Below are positions 57,768-64,000 of a stretch of DNA of 64,000 bases, piece after piece. A program made the translations under genes and the position numbers. Each line of letters opens with the position of its first letter. Positions within the stretch are counted from its first letter, which is position 1. The stretch spans positions 372,001-436,000 of the forward strand of contig NZ_OCMF01000001.1 of NCBI RefSeq assembly GCF_900215295.1, written 5' to 3'. A model generated the notes under the pieces. It had not been told where the DNA came from, did no database searches, and was given only the letters and a program-made list of their open reading frames with translations. This DNA is from Salinimicrobium sediminis. GTDB lineage: Bacteria; Bacteroidota; Bacteroidia; Flavobacteriales; Flavobacteriaceae.

Positions 57768-58706
57768 TTACGTCAAAATTGGGGGTAAATTCTTCATTTT
57801 AAGCACCTCATTCATACCCGAAATCCCCTGCAGGCCTCCCGTATGAATGGCTAAAATACGAGTATTTTTCAAAAAATATCCTTTCCTGGCCAGGTGAAAA
57901 ATCCCGTACATCATCTTCCCTGTATAAACAGGATCCAGCAACACCCCATAATTGCTTCGGAAGTCATTCATGAATTCAATTAGCTCCCTGTCCACCTTAG
58001 CATAACCTCCAAAATGGTAATTTGGTATAAGTTCCCAATTACTTTTTTTGCTGAAGCGTTCAATTTCAGACTTTAGAAAATCTCCTTTCAGCGCCGGAAA
58101 ACCCAATATTTGCTGATGTTCCGCAGAAGAATTTATAATTCCGCTGATGGTTCCTCCCGTTCCCACTGCACAGGAGATCACATCGAATTCCGCATCCCCC
58201 TGAAGCAGGATCTCCTCACAACCTTTTATCGCCAGCTCATTGGTCCCCCCTTCGGGCACCAGATAAAAATTTCCGAATTTCTCATGCAGCTCTTCAATGA
58301 ATGCTTCGGAAGTCTTTTGCCGGTAATCGCTTCGACTTATAAAATGAAACCGCATACCGCAGACATGAGCGAATCTCAAGGTAGGATTCTCCTGAAGCGT
58401 CTTCTCGAGATCTTTTCCCAGCTCCTCTCCTCTTATAACGCCAATTGTCTTTAATCCTGAAATTTTTCCGGCAGCGGCTGTGGCAGCAATATGATTGGAA
58501 TAGGCCCCGCCGAAAGTGAGCAGGATTTCCCTTTTTTGGGAGATAGCTTCAGCAATGTTGTACTTGAGCTTCCGGAATTTATTTCCTGAAACTTCAGGAT
58601 GCAGCAGGTCTTCCCGCTTAAGGTGAATGGAGATTCCATTTACTTCAGCAATAAACCGGTTGGGAACTATTGGAGCATGGGTAAAAAGATTTACCGACTG
58701 AGACAT
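57768..58706 (-). CDS. 1-aminocyclopropane-1-carboxylate deaminase / D-cysteine desulfhydrase-like
   Basis: 312 residues of fold-type II PLP enzyme. The Schiff-base lysine is in HPEVSGNKFRKLKYNI (about residue 43), the FGGAYSNHIAATAAAGK helix and the phosphate loop CAVGTGGTISGI (about 181-192) are clear, and LAIHTGGLQGISGMNE lies near the end. It removes ammonia or sulfide from a small amino acid; D-cysteine is more likely than ACC outside plant-associated bacteria, which is inference. Probably co-transcribed with the LysM protein and hemL. Confidence 0.92.
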   Translation of the reverse strand: MSQSVNLFTHAPIVPNRFIAEVNGISIHLKREDLLHPEVSGNKFRKLKYNIAEAISQKREILLTFGGAYSNHIAATAAAGKISGLKTIGVIRGEELGKDLEKTLQENPTLRFAHVCGMRFHFISRSDYRQKTSEAFIEELHEKFGNFYLVPEGGTNELAIKGCEEILLQGDAEFDVISCAVGTGGTISGIINSSAEHQQILGFPALKGDFLKSEIERFSKKSNWELIPNYHFGGYAKVDRELIEFMNDFRSNYGVLLDPVYTGKMMYGIFHLARKGYFLKNTRILAIHTGGLQGISGMNEVLKMKNLPPILT

Positions 58707-58827
58707 TTTTTTCGGAAGCTAAACTGTTGAAACCTGAGATTCACCTTGCAAAGATTGGGAACTAATTATAAGAAACAAGTACCGTTTGTCAAAAAGTATT
58801 TTTAATTTCTGAAATTAATTAGAACAC

Positions 58828-60210
58828 ATGAGAAAATTTGATGCCATCATTATAGGAACAGGCCAGGCAGGCCCTCCTCTTGCCACAAGCCTTGCGGGAA
58901 AAGGACAAAAAGTTGCCATCATTGAAAAAAGTGATCTGGGCGGCACCTGCGTTAATACCGGCTGCACGCCGACAAAAGCGTACGTGGCTTCGGCCAGAAG
59001 GGCTTTTGTGGCAAGGAACAGCGAAGAGCATGGCATTTATATTGAAGGAGATGTTCAGATAGACCTGAAAAAGATCAAAGCCAGGAAGGATAAATTGGTT
59101 TCTGAATCTCATCAAGGTCTTGAAAAAATGCTTCAGGGAGAGAAAAACATCAGCCTAATCCGTGGCAAAGCAACTTTTCTTGATGATCACAGCATAGAAG
59201 TCAATGGAGAAAATTTTTTCGCAGAAAAGATCTTTATCAATGTTGGTGGGAGGCCCAGAGTTCCGGAAGAATTTAAAACAGTGGATTATCTCACCAACCG
59301 TACAATGCTTGAATTGGAAGAAATTCCGGAAGAGCTGGTGATTGTGGGCGGAGGCTATGTGAGCCTGGAATTTGCGCAGATGTTTAGCCGCTTTGGAAGT
59401 AAAGTCACGATCCTGGAACGGGGCGATCAATTAATGAAAAAAGAGGACGATGACATTGCGGAAGCCGTTACAGAGATCATTAAGAACAGTGGAATTAAGG
59501 TATTGCTTAATTCCAATTGCATCAAGGCTGAGAAAGAGAGCGGAAGGATTGCGGTGATTTATAATTGTGAAGAAGGTTCGAAAAAGATAATGACTTCGCA
59601 TCTTCTCCTGGCAGTGGGACGCGTGCCGAATACAGATGACCTGGGCCTCGAAAAAACTGGAGTGGAATTGGATGAAAGCGGATTCATTAAAGTAAACGAC
59701 GGGCTCCAAACTTCGGTTTCACATATTTGGGCGCTGGGAGATTGCAATAGAGAGGGAGCTTTTACGCACACGGCTTATAATGATTTTCAAATTGTAAATT
59801 CCCAGCTTTTTGAAGAAAGGAAAAGGAAACTTTCTGACCGACACCTTTGCTATGCAGCTTATATTGATCCGCCCCTGGCCCGCGTGGGTCTGAACGAAAA
59901 ACAGATCAGGAAAAAAGGTATTAAAGCAAAAGTTGCAGAGATGCCTATGAGCCAAATAGCAAGGGCAAAGGAAAAGGGAGAAACTTTTGGCAAGCTAAAA
60001 ATCTTCATAGATGCTGAAACAGATAAAATTCTCGGGGCGACCTTCCTGGGCACGGGAGCAGACGAATTTATCCATACGGTTCTCGATCAGTTGTACGCCG
60101 GAGCGTCATATCAGGTGATTCGGGATGCCGTTCATATACATCCTACGGTAAGTGAATTAATTCCCACCATGCTGGAAAATCTGAAAGATCCTGTAGAAAA
60201 CCGGACTTAG
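58828..60210 (+). CDS. FAD-containing NAD(P)-disulfide oxidoreductase (mercuric-reductase-like)
   Basis: 460 residues. FAD site IIIGTGQAGPPLATSLAGKG, redox-active pair in GGTCVNTGCTPTKAYV (cysteines about 43 and 48), NAD(P) site VIVGGGYVSLEFAQMF, the second FAD motif HIWALGDCNREGAFTHT, and the dimer domain histidine in VHIHPTVSELIP. The group is close to mercuric reductase and dihydrolipoamide dehydrogenase, but there is no N-terminal metal-binding domain, and the C-terminal cysteine pair of MerA is missing. The substrate is therefore unclear; a thiol or quinone reductase role is possible. The last codons overlap the convergent gene. Confidence 0.9.
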   Translation: MRKFDAIIIGTGQAGPPLATSLAGKGQKVAIIEKSDLGGTCVNTGCTPTKAYVASARRAFVARNSEEHGIYIEGDVQIDLKKIKARKDKLVSESHQGLEKMLQGEKNISLIRGKATFLDDHSIEVNGENFFAEKIFINVGGRPRVPEEFKTVDYLTNRTMLELEEIPEELVIVGGGYVSLEFAQMFSRFGSKVTILERGDQLMKKEDDDIAEAVTEIIKNSGIKVLLNSNCIKAEKESGRIAVIYNCEEGSKKIMTSHLLLAVGRVPNTDDLGLEKTGVELDESGFIKVNDGLQTSVSHIWALGDCNREGAFTHTAYNDFQIVNSQLFEERKRKLSDRHLCYAAYIDPPLARVGLNEKQIRKKGIKAKVAEMPMSQIARAKEKGETFGKLKIFIDAETDKILGATFLGTGADEFIHTVLDQLYAGASYQVIRDAVHIHPTVSELIPTMLENLKDPVENRT

Positions 60211-60533
60211 AGATAATTACGGAAATTCCATAGAGGTCTTTTCCTTAGATAAATCAGATCCCTTTCCCTTGCGTATGCCTCCCGCTCAAAACAAATACGG
60301 CTATAGGCTTTATAAGAATCCCGGTACTTAATAAGCCTGATGAAATATTCGAAAAAATACCAGATAAAGAAGAAGATGATAAGCAGCTCCAGCTGTTGCC
60401 TAAGGTGAATGCGTTCGTGATTCATAAAAACGGGATTTCGCTTTAACTCCTTTCGCTTCACTACAATGAATGGCCACAGGACCACGCCGTCAAAGTGTTT
60501 GGCAAGAATAAATTTATTTACCACCACAAACAT
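60207..60533 (-). CDS. M56/BlaR1-like small membrane protein
   Basis: 108 residues from MFVVVNKFILAKHFDG. The frame extends further upstream but there overlaps the divergent DUF5522 gene and loses protein character. It has the zinc-peptidase-like motif NHERIHLRQQLELL followed by one membrane helix (FFFIWYFFEYFIRLI) and the late FEREAYARERDL, whose glutamate could complete a metal site. It resembles the short family common in flavobacteria; whether it cleaves peptides is unknown. Its end overlaps the oxidoreductase gene by four bases. Confidence 0.75.
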   Translation of the reverse strand: MFVVVNKFILAKHFDGVVLWPFIVVKRKELKRNPVFMNHERIHLRQQLELLIIFFFIWYFFEYFIRLIKYRDSYKAYSRICFEREAYARERDLIYLRKRPLWNFRNYL

Positions 60534-60554
60534 GAGGGCAAGATAAGAAAATGC

Positions 60555-60562
60555 TATTTTTG
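60555..60562 (+). promoter_or_regulatory. -7 element giving a predicted leaderless mRNA (DUF5522)
   Basis: TATTTTTG, then exactly four bases, then ATG, the same layout as before the SpoU methyltransferase gene. Confidence 0.5.
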
Positions 60563-60566
60563 TGAT

Positions 60567-60740
60567 ATGAGTTTTTTCAAGAAAAAAATCCCGCTCGAAG
60601 AAGGAGACTTTTATATAACTCCCGAAGGTTACCGCTGCTTTACCGAACAATACCACCTCAAAAGGGGTTACTGCTGTGAAAGCGGCTGCCGCCACTGTCC
60701 TTACGGCTTCAACAAAAAAACCAACCAACAGAAAAAATAA
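60567..60740 (+). CDS. DUF5522 family small cysteine-rich protein
   Basis: 57 residues from MSFFKKKIPLEEGDFYITPE. The signature HLKRGYCCESGCRHCPYGF with four cysteines (two adjacent, then C-x3-C-x2-C) is a likely metal-binding knot. Basic C-terminus (NKKTNQQKK). Function unknown. It starts 33 bp from the divergent M56-like gene and ends six bases before hutU, so it probably shares the hutU transcript. Confidence 0.85.
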   Translation: MSFFKKKIPLEEGDFYITPEGYRCFTEQYHLKRGYCCESGCRHCPYGFNKKTNQQKK

Positions 60741-60746
60741 TTCTAT

Positions 60747-62813
60747 ATGGACTTCAAAAATGCCATTTTAGAAGGCATTCCCGCCACTCTGCCTCCTGTC
60801 AAAGAATATGACCCTGCAGTGAATCACGCTCCAAAACGCAAAGACATACTTTCTTCTGAAGAAAAGCAGCTGGCCCTGCGAAATGCGCTGAGGTATTTTG
60901 ATAAAAGTCAACACGAGGAGCTCCTTCCTGAATTTCATAAGGAACTGGAAACCTACGGCAGGATCTATATGTACCGCCTTCGGCCCGATTATGAGATGTA
61001 CGCCCGGCCAATTTCTGAATATCCGGGAAAATGTGAACAGGCAAAAGGCATAATGCTCATGATCCAGAACAACCTGGATCCAAAGGTGGCACAGCATCCG
61101 CACGAATTGATCACCTACGGCGGCAATGGAGCTGTATTTCAGAATTGGGCACAATACCGCCTGGTGATGAAATATCTGGCCGAAATGACCGAAGAACAAA
61201 CCCTGGTGATGAACTCCGGACATCCTCTTGGTCTTTTCCCTTCCCATAAAGATGCTCCCCGCGTGGTGGTTACCAACGGCATGATGATCCCCAACTATTC
61301 CAAACAGGATGACTGGGAAAAATTTAATGCGCTGGGCGTTACGCAGTACGGGCAAATGACTGCGGGAAGCTATATGTATATTGGTCCGCAGGGAATCGTT
61401 CACGGTACCACGATCACAGTTTTGAATGCATTGCGGAAAATTGCTCAAAAGTCTACTTCTCCAAAGGGTACGGGTGTCAAAAACGGGGATTTAGGAGCGG
61501 GCTCCCTCTTCGTGACATCGGGGCTTGGGGGGATGAGCGGCGCACAACCCAAGGCCGGAAATATTGCCGGCTGCATCACTGTTTGCGCTGAAGTGAATCC
61601 AAAAGCAGTGGAAACCCGTCACTCCCAGGGATGGGTGGATGTTGTGGTTGAAGACCTGGATGAACTGGTACAAAAAGTGACAGAAGCCAAAGCAGCTACA
61701 AAAACTATTTCTTTCGCCTATTTAGGAAATGTGGTGGATGTGTGGGAGAAATTTGATGAAGAAAATATTCACATCGACCTGGGCAGTGATCAAACTTCCC
61801 TGCATAACCCATGGGCAGGAGGATATTACCCGGCAGGTTTAGGGTTTGAAGAGTCAAATGAAATGATGAGTTCCAATCCGGAGAAATTTAAAGAAAAGGT
61901 CAGGGAAAGTTTGCGCAGGCAAACCGAAGCCATTAACCGCCACACCAAAAAAGGCACCTACTTCTTTGATTACGGCAATGCTTTTTTACTGGAAGCTTCC
62001 CGTGCCGGGGCAAAGATCTATAAAGATGAAGAAGGTAATTTTGTAAGCGGGGCTACAGCAGGAGAGGATAAGGATTTTGCCTACCCCAGTTACGTACAGG
62101 ATATCATGGGACCTATGTGCTTTGATTATGGCTTTGGACCTTTCCGCTGGGTATGTGCTTCAGGAAAAGAAGAGGACCTGGAGAAGACCGACTCTTTTGC
62201 GCGGGATGTTCTTAAGAAGTTGAAAGAACAGGCCCCGGAGGAAGTTCAGCAGCAAATGCAGGATAATATCAAATGGATAGAAGGGGCAAGAGCTAATAAA
62301 CTGGTAGTTGGTTCCCAGGCGCGGATACTTTATGCCGATGCCGAAGGACGAATAGAAATTGCAAGAGCATTTAATAAAGCTATTGAAAAAGGGGAAATTG
62401 GAACAGTAATTTTAGGCAGGGATCATCATGATGTTTCGGGTACCGATTCTCCTTACCGGGAGACCTCCAATATCTACGACGGTTCCCGCTATACCGCCGA
62501 TATGGCCATTCAGAATGTAATTGGAGACAGCTTTAGAGGAGCCACCTGGGTGAGCATCCATAATGGCGGCGGAGTTGGTTGGGGAGAGGTCATTAACGGA
62601 GGGTTCGGTATGGTTCTTGAGGGTAATAGAGAGTCAGAAAGACGACTCAACGCCATGTTGTTCTGGGATGTGAATAACGGTATCGCAAGAAGGTCCTGGG
62701 GCCGTAATCCGGGTGCCCTTTTTGCCATTAAACGTGCAATGGAAAAAGAACCCCGTTTAAAAGTTACCATTCCGAACATAGTCGATGACAGTCTGCTGGA
62801 CAATTTAACCTAA
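60747..62813 (+). CDS. hutU: Urocanate hydratase
   Basis: 688 residues, longer than the roughly 550 of proteobacterial HutU, as is usual in Bacteroidota. NAD+-binding and active-site parts are visible: LITYGGNGAVFQNWAQYRL, VMNSGHPLGLFPSH, TAGSYMYIGPQGIVHGTT, VTSGLGGMSGAQPKA and RGATWVSIHNGGGVGWGE; the cysteine in IMGPMCFDYGFGPFRW lies where the catalytic cysteine is expected. It adds water to urocanate to make imidazolone propionate in histidine breakdown. hutH, hutI and hutG are not in the window. It may be co-transcribed with the DUF5522 gene in front and DUF4136 behind. Confidence 0.97.
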   Translation: MDFKNAILEGIPATLPPVKEYDPAVNHAPKRKDILSSEEKQLALRNALRYFDKSQHEELLPEFHKELETYGRIYMYRLRPDYEMYARPISEYPGKCEQAKGIMLMIQNNLDPKVAQHPHELITYGGNGAVFQNWAQYRLVMKYLAEMTEEQTLVMNSGHPLGLFPSHKDAPRVVVTNGMMIPNYSKQDDWEKFNALGVTQYGQMTAGSYMYIGPQGIVHGTTITVLNALRKIAQKSTSPKGTGVKNGDLGAGSLFVTSGLGGMSGAQPKAGNIAGCITVCAEVNPKAVETRHSQGWVDVVVEDLDELVQKVTEAKAATKTISFAYLGNVVDVWEKFDEENIHIDLGSDQTSLHNPWAGGYYPAGLGFEESNEMMSSNPEKFKEKVRESLRRQTEAINRHTKKGTYFFDYGNAFLLEASRAGAKIYKDEEGNFVSGATAGEDKDFAYPSYVQDIMGPMCFDYGFGPFRWVCASGKEEDLEKTDSFARDVLKKLKEQAPEEVQQQMQDNIKWIEGARANKLVVGSQARILYADAEGRIEIARAFNKAIEKGEIGTVILGRDHHDVSGTDSPYRETSNIYDGSRYTADMAIQNVIGDSFRGATWVSIHNGGGVGWGEVINGGFGMVLEGNRESERRLNAMLFWDVNNGIARRSWGRNPGALFAIKRAMEKEPRLKVTIPNIVDDSLLDNLT

Positions 62814-62826
62814 AAACCTATTTAGT

Positions 62827-63363
62827 ATGAAATCACTAAAACTCACCTCGGTTTTGATCCTGCTGGTATTGGTCATGACCTCCTGTAGCTCGGTTAAAGT
62901 CGCAACTGATTATGACAGGGAAGCTAACTTTAATCAATACCAGACTTATGCTTTTTTCAAACCCGGAATTGATAAAGCTGAAATATCCGATCTTGATAAA
63001 AAGAGGATCCTACGCGCAATAGATATGGAAATGCAACAAAAAGGCCTTACCAAATCTGAAAATCCGGACATCCTGGTGAGTATTTTCACTAAGACAAAGG
63101 AAAACGTGAATATCTACAATAATCCTTACGGCTACGGTTACGGTTGGGGATGGCATCCCTGGTATTGGGGTGCTGGCGCTAACACCATCAATCGCACTAC
63201 CGAAGGGACTCTCTATATTGATCTTGTAGATGCCGATAGAAAAGAACTGGTTTGGCAGGGAATGGGTACTGCCGCTCTCGCCAGCAAAGTAGACAAGAAA
63301 CAGGAAAGGATCAACGAGATCGTTGAAGAGATACTGGAAAAATATCCCCCTTCTTTAAATTAA
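62827..63363 (+). CDS. DUF4136 lipoprotein
   Basis: 178 residues. Lipobox MTSCSSVKV (cysteine about residue 20), then the DUF4136 pattern: TDYDREANFNQYQTYAFFKP, MEMQQKGLTKSENPDILVSI, a Gly/Tyr/Trp-rich insert (YGYGYGWGWHPWYWG) and GTLYIDLVDADRKELVWQG. Outer-membrane lipoprotein of unknown function, common in Bacteroidota. 13 bp behind hutU; a terminator closes the unit. Confidence 0.9.
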   Translation: MKSLKLTSVLILLVLVMTSCSSVKVATDYDREANFNQYQTYAFFKPGIDKAEISDLDKKRILRAIDMEMQQKGLTKSENPDILVSIFTKTKENVNIYNNPYGYGYGWGWHPWYWGAGANTINRTTEGTLYIDLVDADRKELVWQGMGTAALASKVDKKQERINEIVEEILEKYPPSLN

Positions 63364-63382
63364 GTTTTTAGCCCCCCATGAA

Positions 63383-63421
63383 AAGCCGCTGAAGTCTCAA
63401 TTTCAGCGGCTTCTTATATTT
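63383..63421 (+). terminator. Terminator after the DUF4136 gene
   Basis: 11-bp stem AAGCCGCTGAA/TTCAGCGGCTT, 8-base loop, T-rich tail. Confidence 0.8.
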
Positions 63422-63464
63422 TACAGAAGCTAACCATAAGGGAGTCAAAAGATTAGGATGACGA

Positions 63465-63472
63465 TATTTTTG
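63465..63472 (+). promoter_or_regulatory. -7 element of the aromatic amino acid hydroxylase gene
   Basis: TATTTTTG, 33 bases before the ATG; TATCTTTA directly after it is a second, weaker candidate. Confidence 0.4.
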
Positions 63473-63505
63473 TATCTTTAAAAGCTGTTCAATATTGCAT
63501 GAGTT

Positions 63506-64000
63506 ATGGAACAAGAATTTGAATCAAACGAAATTATAGACAGGCTTCCGGCCCACCTGAAGCAATTTATAAAACCCCAGAATTACGCAGATTATACGCC
63601 TATAAATCAGGCCGTGTGGAGATATGTGATGCGCAAGAATGTGGACTACCTTAGCAAAGTAGCGCATTCCTCGTACCTGGATGGATTAAAGCAAACCGGA
63701 ATTTCCATAGATCACATTCCCAACATGTACGGGATGAACAGGATCCTTAAGGAAATTGGCTGGGCTGCGGTAGCGGTGGATGGCTTTATTCCCCCCGCAG
63801 CCTTTATGGAGTTCCAGGCATATAATGTGCTGGTGATCGCCAGTGACATCAGACAAATTGAACATATCGAATATACTCCCGCGCCCGATATTATCCATGA
63901 AGGCGCAGGCCACGCACCCATTATTGCTAACCCTGAATATGCCGAATACCTCCGACGCTTCGGGGAAATAGGTTGTAAAGCCATTTCCAGTGCCAAAGAT
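63506..64000 (+). CDS. Aromatic amino acid hydroxylase (phenylalanine 4-monooxygenase type), 5' part
   Basis: The first 165 codons; the gene runs off the right edge. It starts MEQEFESNEIIDRLPAHLKQF; an earlier ATG seven bases upstream is in another frame. The pattern INQAVWRYVMRKNVDYL and HIPNMYGMNRILKEIGW is typical, and the iron ligands of the non-haem centre are in DIIHEGAGHAP (histidines 131 and 136). The enzyme uses O2 and a pterin to hydroxylate phenylalanine to tyrosine. The long flavobacterial variant normally reaches nearly 590 residues, so most of it lies outside. Confidence 0.92.
   Translation, partial: MEQEFESNEIIDRLPAHLKQFIKPQNYADYTPINQAVWRYVMRKNVDYLSKVAHSSYLDGLKQTGISIDHIPNMYGMNRILKEIGWAAVAVDGFIPPAAFMEFQAYNVLVIASDIRQIEHIEYTPAPDIIHEGAGHAPIIANPEYAEYLRRFGEIGCKAISSAKD

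Noticed and set aside
60747-61448. Long minus-strand frame inside hutU
   Set aside because: An opposite-strand shadow of a strongly conserved gene; no domain seen.

Overview
The window looks like a chromosomal segment of a Bacteroidota member, most likely a marine-type Flavobacteriaceae (Gramella/Christiangramia, Salegentibacter or Salinimicrobium-like). The reasons are the gene families (TonB C-terminal-like proteins with a WPGC motif, DUF6122, DUF4136, DUF4468, DUF5522, 2TM protein, FolK-deoxynucleoside kinase fusion, long urocanate hydratase), the TAnnTTTG -7 promoter elements, weak Shine-Dalgarno use and frequent TTG/GTG starts. The genus is inference.

Layout. 1-9 kb: the end of an amidohydrolase, a REP/BIME cluster, DUF6122, a deoxynucleoside kinase and an exported isoaspartyl methyltransferase. 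A minus-strand block follows with an App1-type phosphatase, the membrane pyrophosphatase HppA, soluble pyrophosphatase and PDH E1-beta. 9-16 kb: etfBA, bifunctional nuclease plus concentrative nucleoside transporter, thyA, and three tandem periplasmic TonB-C-like proteins. 16-24 kb: egtD-DUF427, asnA behind a 330-bp leader, a class V aminotransferase, 2TM-folA-fructosamine kinase, a flavin/PLP-oxidase-fold stress protein and fabD. 24-34 kb: an MG2/plug-domain surface protein, amidohydrolase, DegT aminotransferase, KDO transferase, twin acidic lipoproteins, a lipoprotein GDPD, and a response regulator with a multi-PAS histidine kinase. 34.7-42.4 kb: an integrated mobile element in the 3' end of tRNA-Leu(UAA). 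42-64 kb: tRNA-Leu, tRNA-Gly, mutS, a beta-helix lipoprotein, a SpoU methyltransferase, the FolK-dNK fusion, AsmA, DUF2797, GH3, hemL, a LysM glucosaminidase, a PLP deaminase, an FAD oxidoreductase, hutU, DUF4136 and the start of an aromatic amino acid hydroxylase.

Most notable: upstream of asnA (asparagine synthetase A) lie two tandem short reading frames that are strikingly rich in asparagine codons. Each is followed by a strong intrinsic terminator, and each has an alternative upstream pairing that would break the terminator. This is the architecture of ribosome-mediated transcription attenuation, here in a double form and matched to the product of the downstream enzyme. I know of no described asparagine attenuator of this kind.

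Other notable signals: (i) at least ten chromosomal intergenic sites carry degenerate tandem repeats that all have a 7-nt period although their sequences differ, and I saw none in the mobile element; (ii) the 7.7-kb element has a tyrosine integrase, 15-bp att repeats, 11-mer arm-type repeats at both ends, a gpII/RstA-like replication initiator and a 1.3-kb mostly noncoding region with four iteron-like 17-mers; (iii) two genes have a TATTTTTG element exactly four bases before ATG, predicting leaderless mRNAs. All calls come from reading the sequence; no database search or folding program was run.
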